From Actinomycetota bacterium (lineage in GTDB: Bacteria > Actinomycetota > Thermoleophilia > RBG-16-64-13), in contig JAAYZX010000008.1 in assembly GCA_012514635.1 (NCBI GenBank), positions 1 through 60,286 on the forward strand: a stretch of 60,286 bases of DNA. Reading direction: 5' to 3'. The position numbers were made by a program, and so were the translations under genes. Positions 27,682 through 38,010 of this stretch are shown here, piece after piece (position 1 is the first letter of the stretch; every line of letters begins with the position of its first letter). The notes under the pieces are model-generated. The model searched no databases. It worked only from the letters and a program-made list of their open reading frames with translations, and had not been told where the DNA came from.

Positions 27682-28983
27682 CTAGATCCAGAGCCCCAGA
27701 CCCCGCTTCACATCACCTACCAAGTATAGGGATCCGGTGACAAGCACCACCTGATTGGAAGTAGCCAACTTGTATGCACTCCGCAGCGCAGAACACGGGT
27801 CATCATCCATGAACACTTCCGGACCCCGTCCCGGAGGTTCAACCAGCTGCTCCGCCATGCCCGCCAGTTCCGCCGGGGTCAACGCGCGGGCATTAGAGCT
27901 ACCCGTCACAAAGACGATGTCGCACCGCGGAACCAGCTCAGCCAACATGGCTTGAGCGTCCTTGTCGCGCAGGATGGATACCACGGCAATGATCCGTCGC
28001 CGAGGAAGGATCTCCTCCAGGCTCTCAATTAGTGCGCGCAACCCCTGCAGATTGTGAGCGCCGTCCAGTAGGCACAGCGGCTTGTCGCTGACGACCTCTA
28101 ACCTTCCGGGCACGGTGGTCTCCGCCAAGGCTCGGCGCAGGGCCTTCTCTTCCAAACCCTGGCCCTGGAAGAGCTCGGCGGCTCCCAGCGCAACTGCGGC
28201 GTTATGACGCTGGAATAGGCCCAGGGGGCCGAGACGAAGATCGCTGTAGGAGTCGTACAGACCGAAGACGTCAAACGATGATTCCGCAGGATCGTCCAGC
28301 AACGACAGATCTTCGTCGAGCAACTTCACCATCGCTCCGCGCTGTAGGCACAGCTCGCGCAGATGGAGCCGCAGATCAGGGGACAGTGATCCCGCCATGA
28401 CCTTCCCACCCTCGCGAATAACTGCAGCCTTCTCCTCCAAAATGGCCTTCAGCGAATCGCCTAAGAACTCCGTATGCTCCAGCCCCACTCCAGTGAGTAC
28501 CTGTATCTCCGAATTGATCACCGAAGTGGCGTCCAAACGTCCACCCAGACCGGCTTCTATCACCGCAACATCACAGCCGGCCCGCCGAAACCTCTCAAAC
28601 GCCACGGCCGACAAAAACTCAAACTGGGTGATCCGATCATCTTCCGGACGCGAAGCGTTTACCTGCTCCGCAACCTCCCTGACTGCATCAACGAGTTCCT
28701 CGAACTCAGCTTCGGTAGTGGGCACGTCGTCGACCAGTTGCCGTTCAGCGGCCGACACCAAGTGAGGCGAGATGTACGTGCCCACTCGGTGCCCGTGGGC
28801 CCGCAGAATGGACGAGAGAAAACGCACGGTGGAGGTTTTTCCATTTGTGCCCACAACGTGGATGGTGCGATACGCCTGCTCGGGATGACCCAAGCCCTCA
28901 ATGAGTGCCTGTATCCGCTCCAACCCGAAGTGGAATCCCAGCTTATCTAGACTTTCTACGTACTGTTGGCCCTTCTCATTCAT
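27682..28983 (-). CDS. folC: FolC, bifunctional folylpolyglutamate/dihydrofolate synthase
   Basis: Mur-ligase-fold enzyme adding glutamate to folates. 433 residues; ATP loop VVGTNGKTST near residue 45, YISPHL, VIEAGLGGRLDATSVI, and LLDGAHNLQG in the C-terminal domain. It lies 3 bp after valS, a neighbour pair widespread in bacteria. Confidence 0.94.
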   Translation of the reverse strand: MNEKGQQYVESLDKLGFHFGLERIQALIEGLGHPEQAYRTIHVVGTNGKTSTVRFLSSILRAHGHRVGTYISPHLVSAAERQLVDDVPTTEAEFEELVDAVREVAEQVNASRPEDDRITQFEFLSAVAFERFRRAGCDVAVIEAGLGGRLDATSVINSEIQVLTGVGLEHTEFLGDSLKAILEEKAAVIREGGKVMAGSLSPDLRLHLRELCLQRGAMVKLLDEDLSLLDDPAESSFDVFGLYDSYSDLRLGPLGLFQRHNAAVALGAAELFQGQGLEEKALRRALAETTVPGRLEVVSDKPLCLLDGAHNLQGLRALIESLEEILPRRRIIAVVSILRDKDAQAMLAELVPRCDIVFVTGSSNARALTPAELAGMAEQLVEPPGRGPEVFMDDDPCSALRSAYKLATSNQVVLVTGSLYLVGDVKRGLGLWI

Positions 28984-28986
28984 GGT

Positions 28987-31665
28987 TCACTCAGGCAGCT
29001 CCTCACCTATGCGCTCGCGATATTGACGCGCCAGGTCCTTCAGCACCGACTCCGCTGTGGCCACTCTGCGCCGTTCCTCGTTGACGATCTCCGGCGGCGC
29101 CTTCTTCACGAATGATTCCTTGGACAGCTTAGCCTGAGCCTTTACCAGATCCTTGCGCACCCTGGCCGCCCTGCCCAGCAGTCGCGCTTTCTCCTTCTCG
29201 GGATCGACGATGCCGCCGAGCTCAAGCATGGCTTTGACACCCGCCTCCGGCCCCTCGATAGAGACGTAGCGACCGGCGGGCAGATCGGCTTCGGAGACGG
29301 CCACATCTACACAATCACAGCCCGACAGCTGTCTGAACGATGTCGCCTGTTGCATTACAGCCTCCGCCGTCGTCATGTCCGGCGAGATCAACCACACCTG
29401 CCCTACAACGTCTCGCGGCAACTCCAGCTCATCACGCGCCGACCGCAGTCCGGTCACCACCATGGTGAATACTTCCATGGCCTTCACCGCAACCGGATCC
29501 CCCCAGGAAGGGTCCGTAGCCGGGAAGGGCGCATCGAAGAGAGCGGCCGGGTGGGACTCAGTTGCCGCAATCTGCGGGAGATTTCTGTAGATCTCCTCAG
29601 TGATAAACGGCATGATAGGGTGCAGCAGACCCAGCAGATGCTCCAACACATACAGCAGGTTACCCGCCACCTCCTGCCGTGCGGCCTCATCGTCCCCGTA
29701 GAGCCTCGCCTTGGCGATCTCCACGTACCAGTCGCAGAACTCGTTCCACACGAAGCGATAGATAACGCGGGCTGCTTCCGCCAAGTCGAACGACTCATAG
29801 AGCCGGGCCAGTTCGCCGGTCACGTCCGCCAAGCGGCTGAAGATCCATCGGTCCGCCGGAGTGGCCGGGTTCACGGCCGGCGAAACACCCTCCGGCACTC
29901 CCTGCAACACGAATCGCGACGCGTTCCAGAACTTGTTGGCAAAGTTCCGACCCAATTCAATGCGCTCGCTGCTGAAACGCACATCCTGAGCGGATGACAT
30001 ATACACCAATCCGAAGCGCGTGGCGTCCGCCCCGTACTCGCTGATGAGCTCCAGGGGATCGACACCGGTACCCAGGCTCTTGCTCATACGCCGGCCATCG
30101 GCTGCCATGATGGTGGGATGGATGATCACCTCACGGAAGGGAACGTCCCCCGGGAATTCCAGGCCCATCATAATCATCCGGGCCACCCACAGGTAGATGA
30201 TATCCCGCGCTGTTGACAGCACCGATGTGGGATAAAACTCGGCCAGCTCCGGGGTCTGGTCCGGCCACCCCAGTGTAGCAAACGGCCACAACGCCGAGCT
30301 GAACCAGGTATCCAGAACGTCCTCTTCCTGACGAAGACCACCGCCGCAGGCGGGACACGCCTGAGGCCTGTCTTCCGTCACCACGATTTCTTCACAGGCG
30401 TCGCAATACCAGACCGGCAGACGATGTCCCCACCAGAGCTGACGGCTGATGCACCACGGCTTAAGGCCACGCATCCAATCCAAGTACACGCCGCTCCATC
30501 GCTCAGGCACAAAACGCACACGGCCGTCCTCCACACAGGCGATGGCCGGTTCGGCCAGCCGCTTCATATCCATGAACCACTGCAACGAGAGCAACGGCTC
30601 TATCACCGTGCCGCAGCGATAACAGTGGCCCACCTTGTGCGCGTAATCCTCGGAGCGGACGAAAAGCCCCTCATCCTCGAGCATGTCTACGGATCGCTCA
30701 CGTGCCTCGTCCATGTCCATGCCGGCCAGCCCTCCGGCTTCCTCGAACATGCGACCGTCGGGAGTGATCACGGAGATGGATTCCAGGCCGTGTCGAACAC
30801 CGATTTCAAAGTCATCGGGATCATGGGCGGGCGTGATCTTCAACGCACCCGTCCCGAATTCGATGTCCACGTGCTCGTCGGCGATGATGGGAACCCAGCG
30901 ATCGGTGAGCGGCACCCGAGCACGTCGCCCCACAAGGCGCCCGTACCGGGGATCTTCGGGATTGACGGCCACGGCCGTGTCGCCCAGTATGGTCTCCGGT
31001 CGCGTGGTGGCCACCGTGAGGAACTCCTGCTCCTCGCCTTCCACCGGATAGCGGACGTAATAGAGTTTGTCGTTGCGTTCGAAGTGCTCCACCTCAAGAT
31101 CCGAGATGGCAGAACCGCACCGGGTGCACCAGTTGACCAGGTACACGTCACGGTATATATCGCCTTTGCGATAGAGATCAACAAACACCTTGGCTACGGC
31201 CCGCCGGTATTCCCTGTCCATGGTGAAACGTTCGCGCTCGTAGTCACAGGAGCAACCCAGGCTTTTCAGCTGGTGGATTATGGTGGACCCGTAGAGACGC
31301 CTCCACTCCCATACCCGCTCCTCGAAGGCCTCACGACCCAGGTCCTCTTTGCTTCGGCCTTCGTTCGCCAGTGCGGCCTCCACCTTATTCTGGGTGGCAA
31401 TACCGGCGTGATCGGTTCCAAGCAGCCACAAGGTGTTGTGGCCCAGCTTGTGATGGTAGCGGATCAAGACATCCTGAATGGTGGAATTGAGGGCATGGCC
31501 CATATGAAGAGAGCCGGTCACGTTGGGGGGAGGGATGACTATGGAATACGCCGGTCGCCCATCGTCCACCTCAGCGTGAAACGCCGAGCGATCCAGCCAC
31601 TCCCCCATCAACCTCTCTTCGACCTCGGCGGGTGAGTACCGCGCGGTCATGCTCACCTCTGCCAC
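28987..31665 (-). CDS. valS: Valyl-tRNA synthetase
   Basis: Class I aminoacyl-tRNA synthetase with editing domain. 892 residues: HMGH near residue 56, GTDHAGIATQ, editing insert with TTRPETILGDTAVAV, RRMSKSLGTG (KMSKS type), anticodon domain, and a C-terminal coiled coil with valyl-type EKEKARLLGRAARVRKDL. The GTG at 31665 overlaps the lon stop and has AGGAGG 4 nt upstream; an ATG at 31647 preceded by GAGGTGA is equally possible. Confidence 0.97.
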   Translation of the reverse strand: MAEVSMTARYSPAEVEERLMGEWLDRSAFHAEVDDGRPAYSIVIPPPNVTGSLHMGHALNSTIQDVLIRYHHKLGHNTLWLLGTDHAGIATQNKVEAALANEGRSKEDLGREAFEERVWEWRRLYGSTIIHQLKSLGCSCDYERERFTMDREYRRAVAKVFVDLYRKGDIYRDVYLVNWCTRCGSAISDLEVEHFERNDKLYYVRYPVEGEEQEFLTVATTRPETILGDTAVAVNPEDPRYGRLVGRRARVPLTDRWVPIIADEHVDIEFGTGALKITPAHDPDDFEIGVRHGLESISVITPDGRMFEEAGGLAGMDMDEARERSVDMLEDEGLFVRSEDYAHKVGHCYRCGTVIEPLLSLQWFMDMKRLAEPAIACVEDGRVRFVPERWSGVYLDWMRGLKPWCISRQLWWGHRLPVWYCDACEEIVVTEDRPQACPACGGGLRQEEDVLDTWFSSALWPFATLGWPDQTPELAEFYPTSVLSTARDIIYLWVARMIMMGLEFPGDVPFREVIIHPTIMAADGRRMSKSLGTGVDPLELISEYGADATRFGLVYMSSAQDVRFSSERIELGRNFANKFWNASRFVLQGVPEGVSPAVNPATPADRWIFSRLADVTGELARLYESFDLAEAARVIYRFVWNEFCDWYVEIAKARLYGDDEAARQEVAGNLLYVLEHLLGLLHPIMPFITEEIYRNLPQIAATESHPAALFDAPFPATDPSWGDPVAVKAMEVFTMVVTGLRSARDELELPRDVVGQVWLISPDMTTAEAVMQQATSFRQLSGCDCVDVAVSEADLPAGRYVSIEGPEAGVKAMLELGGIVDPEKEKARLLGRAARVRKDLVKAQAKLSKESFVKKAPPEIVNEERRRVATAESVLKDLARQYRERIGEELPE

Positions 31666-34160
31666 TATTCCTCCTCTTTGTTCTCCGCCAGCAGCACGTG
31701 AGGCAGGACCTCCGAGAAGCTGTTGACGTACACGAATTGCAGTCCTCTCTTCAGTTCGGCGGGCAGTTCGGCCACATGGGCCCTTACCTCTTCCGGAAGG
31801 ATCACGGTTTTCACTCCTTCGCGCAGAGCGGCCAAAAGTTTCTCCTTGAGCCCACCCACAGGCAGAACCTGACCTGTAAGTGTGATCTCTCCCGAGAGAG
31901 CAGTGTGTGGAGCCACCGGGAAAAAAGTGAGTGCCGACAACAACGCCACCGCCACGGCGATGCCTGCCGATGGTCCTTCTTTAGGCACTCCACCTTCTGG
32001 GATATGTACTCTAATCTCCAGGGCATTGAGCAGATCGTGATCGCTCTGCGTCCGGCACGATGCCCCACCCGGCTGATCGGGCTCCTCGAAGGGTGATCTC
32101 TCCTCGATTTCGACCTGCTCGCCGACCAGAGACTCATCATTGCCAAGCCCCTCCGCTAAATACGCCCGACCCACAGAAGTGTTCCAGACGGCATTCAACA
32201 GCGCGTCGCGAACGATGGCCGTCTTCAGATACCCCCAGGCGGCCGTGATGCTCTCCTGCATGATCTCGCCCAACTGGCCTGTAATGTGAAAGTCGCCTTT
32301 GCCGGGGGCAACCACACACTCGATCCGCAACACATCCCCTCCGGCTCCCGTATATGCGAGCCCCACACTGACCCCCACCTGCGGCTCCCGCTCCAATCGA
32401 GCCCTCAGAAACACCGGAGACCCCAGGTACTTCTCCAGCGTTCTGGGAGTCAGGCGATGCGGCAACGCCCGTCCCTCCAGCTTTTCGCGCGCCAGCTTCC
32501 GGTAGATCTTCTCAATAGCACGCGCCAGCTCGCGCACTCCGGCTTCGCGCGTATAGCAACGGACAATGGCTCTAAGCGCCGTCGGACCTATGACGTCGCC
32601 CACTTCTGAAAGACCGTCATCTCCCACGATACGAGGAATGAGATATCGCCGCGATATCTCCTCTTTCTCGCGATCCGTATAGCCCGGAAGACGTAGCACC
32701 TCGAGACGATCATGCAGGGTCTCTGGGATGTCCTCCTCGTAGTTGGCCGTGGCCAAGAACAGGATCTTGGACAGATCGTAGTCGAGTTCTAGATACGTGT
32801 CACGGAAAGCATGGTTCTGAACCGGATCAAGGACCTCCATGAGCGCCGCCGCCGGATCTCCCCTCCAGTCCGTAGTCATTTTGTCTATCTCATCCAAAAC
32901 GATCACGGGATCATCGACTCCTGCCCGCTTGATGGCGTCAATGATTCTCCCCGGCATGGCGCCCACATACGTGCGCCTATGGCCCCGAATCTCTGCCTCG
33001 TCCCTCACACCACCTAGACTTATACGTTGCAGAGGCCTGCCCAGACCTTTTGCGATGGCCATAGCCACGGAGGTCTTCCCCACCCCCGGAGGACCCACAA
33101 AACAGAGAGTGGTATTGGGAGGCGCTCCTCCCCGCAATTTAGTCACAGCCAAGTACTCAACAATCCGATCTTTGACATCTCTGAGCCCATAATGTGTCTC
33201 GTCTAAAATGCGGGACACGGCGGACACATCCGGCTCGCCGGCGCCTGATAACATGCCCCACGGCAGGCCCAAGGCCTGGTCTAGATACGTCTTGGCCACC
33301 GCTATCTCTGCCGAAAAAGGCTGGAGCTCTGCCAGACGCCGTATCTCTTTCTCCAACGCTCCCGCGGTCTGCAGGGGCAGGTTCTTCTCGCGAAGCATCT
33401 TCGCGTATGCCGCCTGTTCGCCGAGTTCCTCCTCTTCTTCTCCCAGTTCCTCGCGCAGGATCCGTAGTCTCTCGCGCAGGAAGGCCTGACGCTGGTGACG
33501 GCTCATGTTCTCGTGCACGCGCTGCGAGATATCCTGTTCGATATCCAGAAACTCGTTTTCTTGAATTACGATCTCCAGCAGCCGCAACAACCGCGCCTGG
33601 ACATCCTCTCCCTCCAGCAATTCCTGCTTACGGTCAACACTGATCATAAGGTATGACGCCACCACGTCCGCTACCTGATCCGGATTAGTGACGGCATCCA
33701 ACGCCGTTTCCGCCTCCTCCGGTAGATCGAGCGAGCTCATAACATACGCCGCAAACTCCCGATTGACCGCGTCCACCAACGCCCGCAAATGCGAGTGATG
33801 TCGCGGACGTTTACCCTTGAGCAACCGATAGCGCACCATAAACGAGGGGAAGAGCTGATCGAAGCCCTCCACCACCACACGCGACTGCCCTTCCACCAGA
33901 GCCTTCACCGATCCGTCGGTGAGACGAACAAACTGGACGACCTTGGCCAGAGTCGCCACACGAGCGATGTCGTCGGCCTCGGGTTCGTCCCCGGCGGAGG
34001 CGCTTTGCAGAGCCATGATCAACATACCCCCACCCTGGTATGCATGTTCAAGCGCTCGAACAGACCTATCGCGTCCCGCGAACACCGGAGCCACCATCTT
34101 GGGAAAGAGAACGAAGTCCCGGGTGGCGAGAAGAGGCAGCGGCTGCTGCGTATCGAGCAT
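31665..34160 (-). CDS. lon: Lon ATP-dependent protease
   Basis: Cytoplasmic AAA+ serine protease that degrades misfolded and regulatory proteins. 831 residues: N-terminal substrate domain, Walker A GPPGVGKT (356-363), Walker B VIVLDEIDKM, and the protease dyad Ser731 (PKEGPSAG) and Lys774 (GLKEKLL), separated by 43 residues as in E. coli. A Glu/Pro-rich segment of about 30 residues (EIEERSPFEEPDQPG) between AAA+ and protease parts looks like a lineage-specific insert. It lies 12 bp after clpX. Confidence 0.97.
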   Translation of the reverse strand: MLDTQQPLPLLATRDFVLFPKMVAPVFAGRDRSVRALEHAYQGGGMLIMALQSASAGDEPEADDIARVATLAKVVQFVRLTDGSVKALVEGQSRVVVEGFDQLFPSFMVRYRLLKGKRPRHHSHLRALVDAVNREFAAYVMSSLDLPEEAETALDAVTNPDQVADVVASYLMISVDRKQELLEGEDVQARLLRLLEIVIQENEFLDIEQDISQRVHENMSRHQRQAFLRERLRILREELGEEEEELGEQAAYAKMLREKNLPLQTAGALEKEIRRLAELQPFSAEIAVAKTYLDQALGLPWGMLSGAGEPDVSAVSRILDETHYGLRDVKDRIVEYLAVTKLRGGAPPNTTLCFVGPPGVGKTSVAMAIAKGLGRPLQRISLGGVRDEAEIRGHRRTYVGAMPGRIIDAIKRAGVDDPVIVLDEIDKMTTDWRGDPAAALMEVLDPVQNHAFRDTYLELDYDLSKILFLATANYEEDIPETLHDRLEVLRLPGYTDREKEEISRRYLIPRIVGDDGLSEVGDVIGPTALRAIVRCYTREAGVRELARAIEKIYRKLAREKLEGRALPHRLTPRTLEKYLGSPVFLRARLEREPQVGVSVGLAYTGAGGDVLRIECVVAPGKGDFHITGQLGEIMQESITAAWGYLKTAIVRDALLNAVWNTSVGRAYLAEGLGNDESLVGEQVEIEERSPFEEPDQPGGASCRTQSDHDLLNALEIRVHIPEGGVPKEGPSAGIAVAVALLSALTFFPVAPHTALSGEITLTGQVLPVGGLKEKLLAALREGVKTVILPEEVRAHVAELPAELKRGLQFVYVNSFSEVLPHVLLAENKEEE

Positions 34161-34172
34161 GCCGGCTCCTGG

Positions 34173-35441
34173 CTAAGCCGACTCCTCAGCCAGATCCAGG
34201 TCCTCAGGCACAGTGCTGGTGACCAGCGTGGGCTCGATCCTGCGTTCGATCACTTCACGGGTGACGACGCACTTGGAGACATCACGACGGCTGGGAAGGT
34301 CGAACATCGTGTTCAGCAAAGCACCCTCGATAATGGAGCGCAAACCTCGTGCCCCGGTTTCGAGCTTAAGCGACTGGCCGGCAATAGCCTCCATCGCCTC
34401 TTTCTGGAAGATGAGTTCCACGCCATCAAAGGAGAAGAACTTCTTATATTGACGCACAAGCGAATTTTTAGGCTCGGTAAGGATGGCCACGAGATCACCG
34501 CGCGACAACTGGTGCACGTGACACACTACCGGCAGACGACCTATGAACTCCGGGATGAGACCATATTCCAGCAGGTCTTCCGGCAAAATCTGCGAAAACA
34601 ACTCTCCCACATCGCGGTGCGATTTGCTCTCAATATCAGCGATAAATCCCACGCCTTTGCGTCCGATACGGCGTTCGATCATCTTGTCCAGACCTGCAAA
34701 AGCACCGCCGCAGATGAACAGGATATTGGAGGTATCGATGGTCAAAAACTCTTGGTGCGGGTGCTTCCTCCCGCCCTGGGGGGGGACGCTGGCCGTAGTC
34801 CCCTCCAGAATCTTGAGCAATGCCTGCTGGACACCCTCACCCGAAACATCGCGCGTGATGGAGGGGTTGTCCGCCTTGCGGGCAATTTTGTCCACCTCAT
34901 CTACATAAATGATGCCGGTCTCGGCCTTCTTGACGTCGAAGTCGGCGGCTTGGATGAGCTTGAGCAGGATGTTCTCCACATCCTCGCCGACGTAGCCGGC
35001 TTCTGTCAGTGCCGTGGCATCTGCAATAGCAAACGGAACATTAAGGCAACGGGCCAATGTCTGGGCCAACAGAGTCTTGCCGCAACCGGTAGGACCTACC
35101 ATCAGGATGTTGGACTTCTGCAACTCGATGTCCGGGTCAATGGCCGCCATTTGCACGCGCTTGTAATGATTGTAGACGGCTACGGACAGCGTACGTTTTG
35201 CCTCTTCTTGGCCTACAACATAGTCCGAGAGGACCTGATAGATTTCGCGTGGCTTGAGGAGAGTTCCCAGCTCGAGTGTGGCCGGCACTGCGAGTTCCTC
35301 GTCGATAATCTCATTGCATAGATCAATGCATTCGTCGCAGATATATACGCCGGGGCCGGCTATCAATTTCTTGACCTGACGCTGGCTCTTCCCGCAGAAA
35401 CTGCAGAGCAGTTGCTCTGAACCGCCGGTGGTTCTTGGCAA
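34173..35441 (-). CDS. clpX: ClpX, ATPase subunit of ClpXP
   Basis: AAA+ unfoldase that feeds substrates, including tmRNA-tagged proteins, to ClpP. 422 residues: N-terminal zinc-binding dimer domain (Cys13, Cys16, Cys35, Cys38), Walker A GPTGCGKT (116-123), Walker [12 protein letters not shown], pore loops including [10 protein letters not shown], and sensor arginines. The gene is in tig-clpP-clpX-lon order, 45 bp after clpP. Confidence 0.98.
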   Translation of the reverse strand: MPRTTGGSEQLLCSFCGKSQRQVKKLIAGPGVYICDECIDLCNEIIDEELAVPATLELGTLLKPREIYQVLSDYVVGQEEAKRTLSVAVYNHYKRVQMAAIDPDIELQKSNILMVGPTGCGKTLLAQTLARCLNVPFAIADATALTEAGYVGEDVENILLKLIQAADFDVKKAETGIIYVDEVDKIARKADNPSITRDVSGEGVQQALLKILEGTTASVPPQGGRKHPHQEFLTIDTSNILFICGGAFAGLDKMIERRIGRKGVGFIADIESKSHRDVGELFSQILPEDLLEYGLIPEFIGRLPVVCHVHQLSRGDLVAILTEPKNSLVRQYKKFFSFDGVELIFQKEAMEAIAGQSLKLETGARGLRSIIEGALLNTMFDLPSRRDVSKCVVTREVIERRIEPTLVTSTVPEDLDLAEESA

Positions 35442-35486
35442 GGTCGCCTCCCTGGCCGGTGACTCTACCGCTTACGTGTAAGCGCC

Positions 35487-36071
35487 TCAGCGGTGTTCAA
35501 TGATCTTGTCGATGATGCCATACTCTAGTGCCTCGGTAGCCGACAGGAAGTAGTCACGCTCAGTATCCTTCTCTACCTTCTCGAGTGGCTGGTTGGTGTG
35601 TTTGGCCAAGATTTCGTCGAGCCGCTTACGTAGGCTTAAGGCCTCACGCGCGTGGATCTCGATATCGCTGGCCGGTCCGTGGAAACCGCCGGACAGCTGG
35701 TGAATGAGTACTTTGGAGTTGGGTAACGCCAACCTTTTATCGGGAGCACCGGCGCCTAGAAGCAGGGCCCCCATTGACATGGCGACCCCCACACAGATAG
35801 TGGATACATCGGGCTTAATGAACTGCATAGTGTCGTACACAGCAAGCCCCGCATACACGTTCCCGCCCGGGCTGTTTATGTAAAGAGCGATGTCTTTGTC
35901 CGGATCTTCCGATTCTAGATGCAGCAGCTGGGCGATGATGAGATTGGCAACTTGATCGTTGATAGGCGTGCCCAGAAAGATGATGCGTTCACTGAGTAAA
36001 CGCGAGTAGATGTCGAAAGCCCGTTCTCCGCGGCTGGTTTGTTCCACGACCATCGGGATCAATGGACTCAC
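35487..36071 (-). CDS. clpP: ClpP, proteolytic subunit
   Basis: Barrel-forming serine protease. 194 residues; catalytic triad Ser99 (GVAMSMGA), His124 (KVLIHQ) and Asp173 (ERDYFLSA). The mature enzyme probably loses a few N-terminal residues. Only one clpP is present here, although many actinobacteria have clpP1-clpP2 in tandem. Confidence 0.98.
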   Translation of the reverse strand: MSPLIPMVVEQTSRGERAFDIYSRLLSERIIFLGTPINDQVANLIIAQLLHLESEDPDKDIALYINSPGGNVYAGLAVYDTMQFIKPDVSTICVGVAMSMGALLLGAGAPDKRLALPNSKVLIHQLSGGFHGPASDIEIHAREALSLRKRLDEILAKHTNQPLEKVEKDTERDYFLSATEALEYGIIDKIIEHR

Positions 36072-36109
36072 GTGTTCCTCCTAGTGCTCGAAGCGCCCGT
36101 CACGCCGAC

Positions 36110-37498
36110 TCAGGAATCCGCTACGGGCGTCTCAGCCGAACCCGCGTCGACAGGGGCGTCTTCCGCGACACCCTCCGACACATCCGGCTCCACAGCCACA
36201 GCGAACTCTTCGATCAAGTTTGCCGCCTTGTCACGCAACAGGTTCTGACGTATCGCCTGAATTCTACCAGACCTCTCCAGTTGCTCCCGCATCACGGTCG
36301 GCTCTGTCTTAGCCGCCGACGCCAGCGGTTCCACAACCCCGCCAATATCCTCTTCCGACGCCTCAAGTTTCTCAATTGCAGCGACGGCGTCCAGCACCAG
36401 TCCGGTCTTCACAAGACCTTCAGCCTGCGGACGTGACTCGGCCATAAGCGCCTGCAAATTGTCTTGGTTCTCATTTATGAACGTCTGCACATCGACGCCC
36501 CTCATCTCCAACGAGCGAAGGTAGTCCTGCATCATGGACTCCAACTGTCTCGCCACCATGACGTCGGGCACATCCACAGTGGCATTATCTACTGCGGACT
36601 GCACAGCGGCCGCGCGGAAACGACTGCGCGCCGCGGCCTCTTTGCTGCTCTGCAGCTTCCGTCTAATATCTACTTTCAGCTCCAGCAGCGTGGCGAACTC
36701 GCTGACATCCTTGGCAAGCTCATCGTTCAAAGGCGGGAGCACCTTCTCCTTGATCTCTTTAACTTTTGCCGTGAATAGCACCGTCTTCCCGGCAGTATTC
36801 TCATCCTGCCAATCCTCGGGAAACTGGGCGGGGACTTCCTTCTCTTCCTCCGCCGTCATGCCAAGGATTCCCTCCTCAAGCTCAGGCAGAATCCGGCCGC
36901 TACCTACTTCCAGTACGTAGTCGTCGGCCGACAGGCCGTCGATCACCGTGCCGTCCAACGTCCCTTTAAAATCCAGTGTGACGAAGTGACCCTTCTCCAC
37001 CGGGCGACCCGTGATGGGTCGTAGACTGGCCAACTCTTCACGCAGCCGGTTCATCTGGTAATCGACTTCGGCATCAGTCACCACGACCTCTTCTCGCGGC
37101 GCCTCTATACCACGATACCGGCCGAGCTCCGGCTTGGGCAGCAGCTGCACCTTCAGATTGAAGGAAAACGACCTTCCCCTCTCGGGTCCGGTCTCGAACT
37201 GGGCCGGCTCTAAGATGTCAACGGCTTCCACACCCGACTCATCGATGGCCGCCTCAGACCATTCAGGAAGCTTGTCCTCAAGCATCTGGGCCACCACTGT
37301 CTCCATACCGAAGCGCTGAAGTATGATCTCCCGAGGCACCTTGCCTTTGCGGAAACCCGGCAACCTAACCTCTTTGGCCAAACCCGCCAAGGTTGCATCC
37401 AGGCTCTGGGTCACGTCTTCGGCCGGCACCTCCACGTCGAGCCGCGCAGCGCTCGTCTCCTGCTCGGTCACGGTAGTCTTCACAGCCATCCTTTCCAT
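36110..37498 (-). CDS. tig: Trigger factor chaperone
   Basis: Ribosome-bound chaperone with peptidyl-prolyl isomerase activity. 462 residues: ribosome-binding domain with the signature GFRKGKVPREI (about 48-58), FKBP domain (about 160-245), helical C-terminal arms, and an acidic disordered tail. The ATG at 37498 has only a weak GGACGGG site; a second ATG three codons on is possible. Only 38 bp separate it from tRNA-Leu, with no promoter visible between. Confidence 0.96.
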   Translation of the reverse strand: MERMAVKTTVTEQETSAARLDVEVPAEDVTQSLDATLAGLAKEVRLPGFRKGKVPREIILQRFGMETVVAQMLEDKLPEWSEAAIDESGVEAVDILEPAQFETGPERGRSFSFNLKVQLLPKPELGRYRGIEAPREEVVVTDAEVDYQMNRLREELASLRPITGRPVEKGHFVTLDFKGTLDGTVIDGLSADDYVLEVGSGRILPELEEGILGMTAEEEKEVPAQFPEDWQDENTAGKTVLFTAKVKEIKEKVLPPLNDELAKDVSEFATLLELKVDIRRKLQSSKEAAARSRFRAAAVQSAVDNATVDVPDVMVARQLESMMQDYLRSLEMRGVDVQTFINENQDNLQALMAESRPQAEGLVKTGLVLDAVAAIEKLEASEEDIGGVVEPLASAAKTEPTVMREQLERSGRIQAIRQNLLRDKAANLIEEFAVAVEPDVSEGVAEDAPVDAGSAETPVADS

Positions 37499-37536
37499 GC
37501 GTTACCCGTCCCGGCACCCATTGCAACTTGAGAAGA

Positions 37537-37616
37537 TGCGGGTGAGAGGACTCGAACCTCCACGTCAAAGACACATGCTCCTAAGGCATGCGCGTCTGCC
37601 ATTCCGCCACACCCGC
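37537..37616 (-). tRNA. tRNA-Leu (UAG)
   Basis: 80 nt. The acceptor stem GCGGGTG/CACCCGC closes; the anticodon stem CATGC/GCATG encloses loop CTTAGGA, anticodon TAG. The extra arm is short for class II. CCA is not encoded. Last tRNA of the array before tig. Confidence 0.93.
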
Positions 37617-37632
37617 ACGCGAACGCGATACT

Positions 37633-37666
37633 GAGGCGGCGCGGGCCTCTCGGCCCGCGCCGCCTC
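37633..37666. repeat. Perfect 15-bp hairpin between tRNA-Leu and tRNA-His
   Basis: Arms 37633-37647 and 37652-37666 are exact reverse complements across a TCTC loop. No T-run follows on either strand, so it is not an ordinary terminator; it could be a processing or spacer structure in the tRNA precursor. Confidence 0.8.
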
Positions 37667-37672
37667 ACGAGG

Positions 37673-37746
37673 GGTGAACGAGGGGACTTGAACCCCCGAC
37701 CGCTGGGGCCACAACCCAGTGCTCTGCCAACTGAGCTACGTTCACC
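37673..37746 (-). tRNA. tRNA-His (GUG)
   Basis: 74 nt including the encoded extra G at position -1, opposite C73. The anticodon stem CTGGG/CCCAG encloses TTGTGGC, anticodon GTG. The encoded G-1 is the identity mark of bacterial tRNA-His. Confidence 0.96.
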
Positions 37747-37792
37747 ATGCCCGGCACTAAAACCCATGCGGCGAGTACCGCCTCATAAGAGG

Positions 37793-37866
37793 CGCGCCTG
37801 GGAGGATTCGAACCTCCGGCCCACGGATTAGAAGTCCGTTGCTCTATCCGACTGAGCTACAGGCGC
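37793..37866 (-). tRNA. tRNA-Arg (UCU)
   Basis: 74 nt; acceptor stem GCGCCTG/CAGGCGC, anticodon stem ACGGA/TCCGT with loop CTTCTAA, anticodon TCT; T-loop GTTCGAATC is present. CCA is not encoded. Confidence 0.95.
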
Positions 37867-37902
37867 CTGCAATCCGGCCGGAACCCGAATCCGGGTCCAT
37901 GG

Positions 37903-37975
37903 AGCGGGCGACGGGATTCGAACCCGCGACAAACGGCTTGGAAGGCCGATGCTCTGCCAACTGAGCTACGCCCGC
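37903..37975 (-). tRNA. tRNA-Gly (UCC)
   Basis: 73 nt; acceptor stem GCGGGCG/CGCCCGC, anticodon loop CTTCCAA, anticodon TCC. The first pair of the anticodon stem is a T-T mismatch (TCGGC against GCCGT); the other four pairs are intact, so I treat it as functional. Confidence 0.93.
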
Positions 37976-38010
37976 CCGCGCCGTCTCTCGCCTTCCTGGT
38001 ACAACCTAGG

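Noticed and set aside
30424-31635. 403-residue plus-strand frame opposite valS
   Set aside because: Antisense shadow; valS shows all class I signatures on the other strand.
33789-35321. 510-residue open frame on the plus strand opposite lon and clpX
   Set aside because: It runs antisense across two well-supported genes and their gap, has no recognisable motif, and is His/Gln-rich as expected for the complement of these codons.
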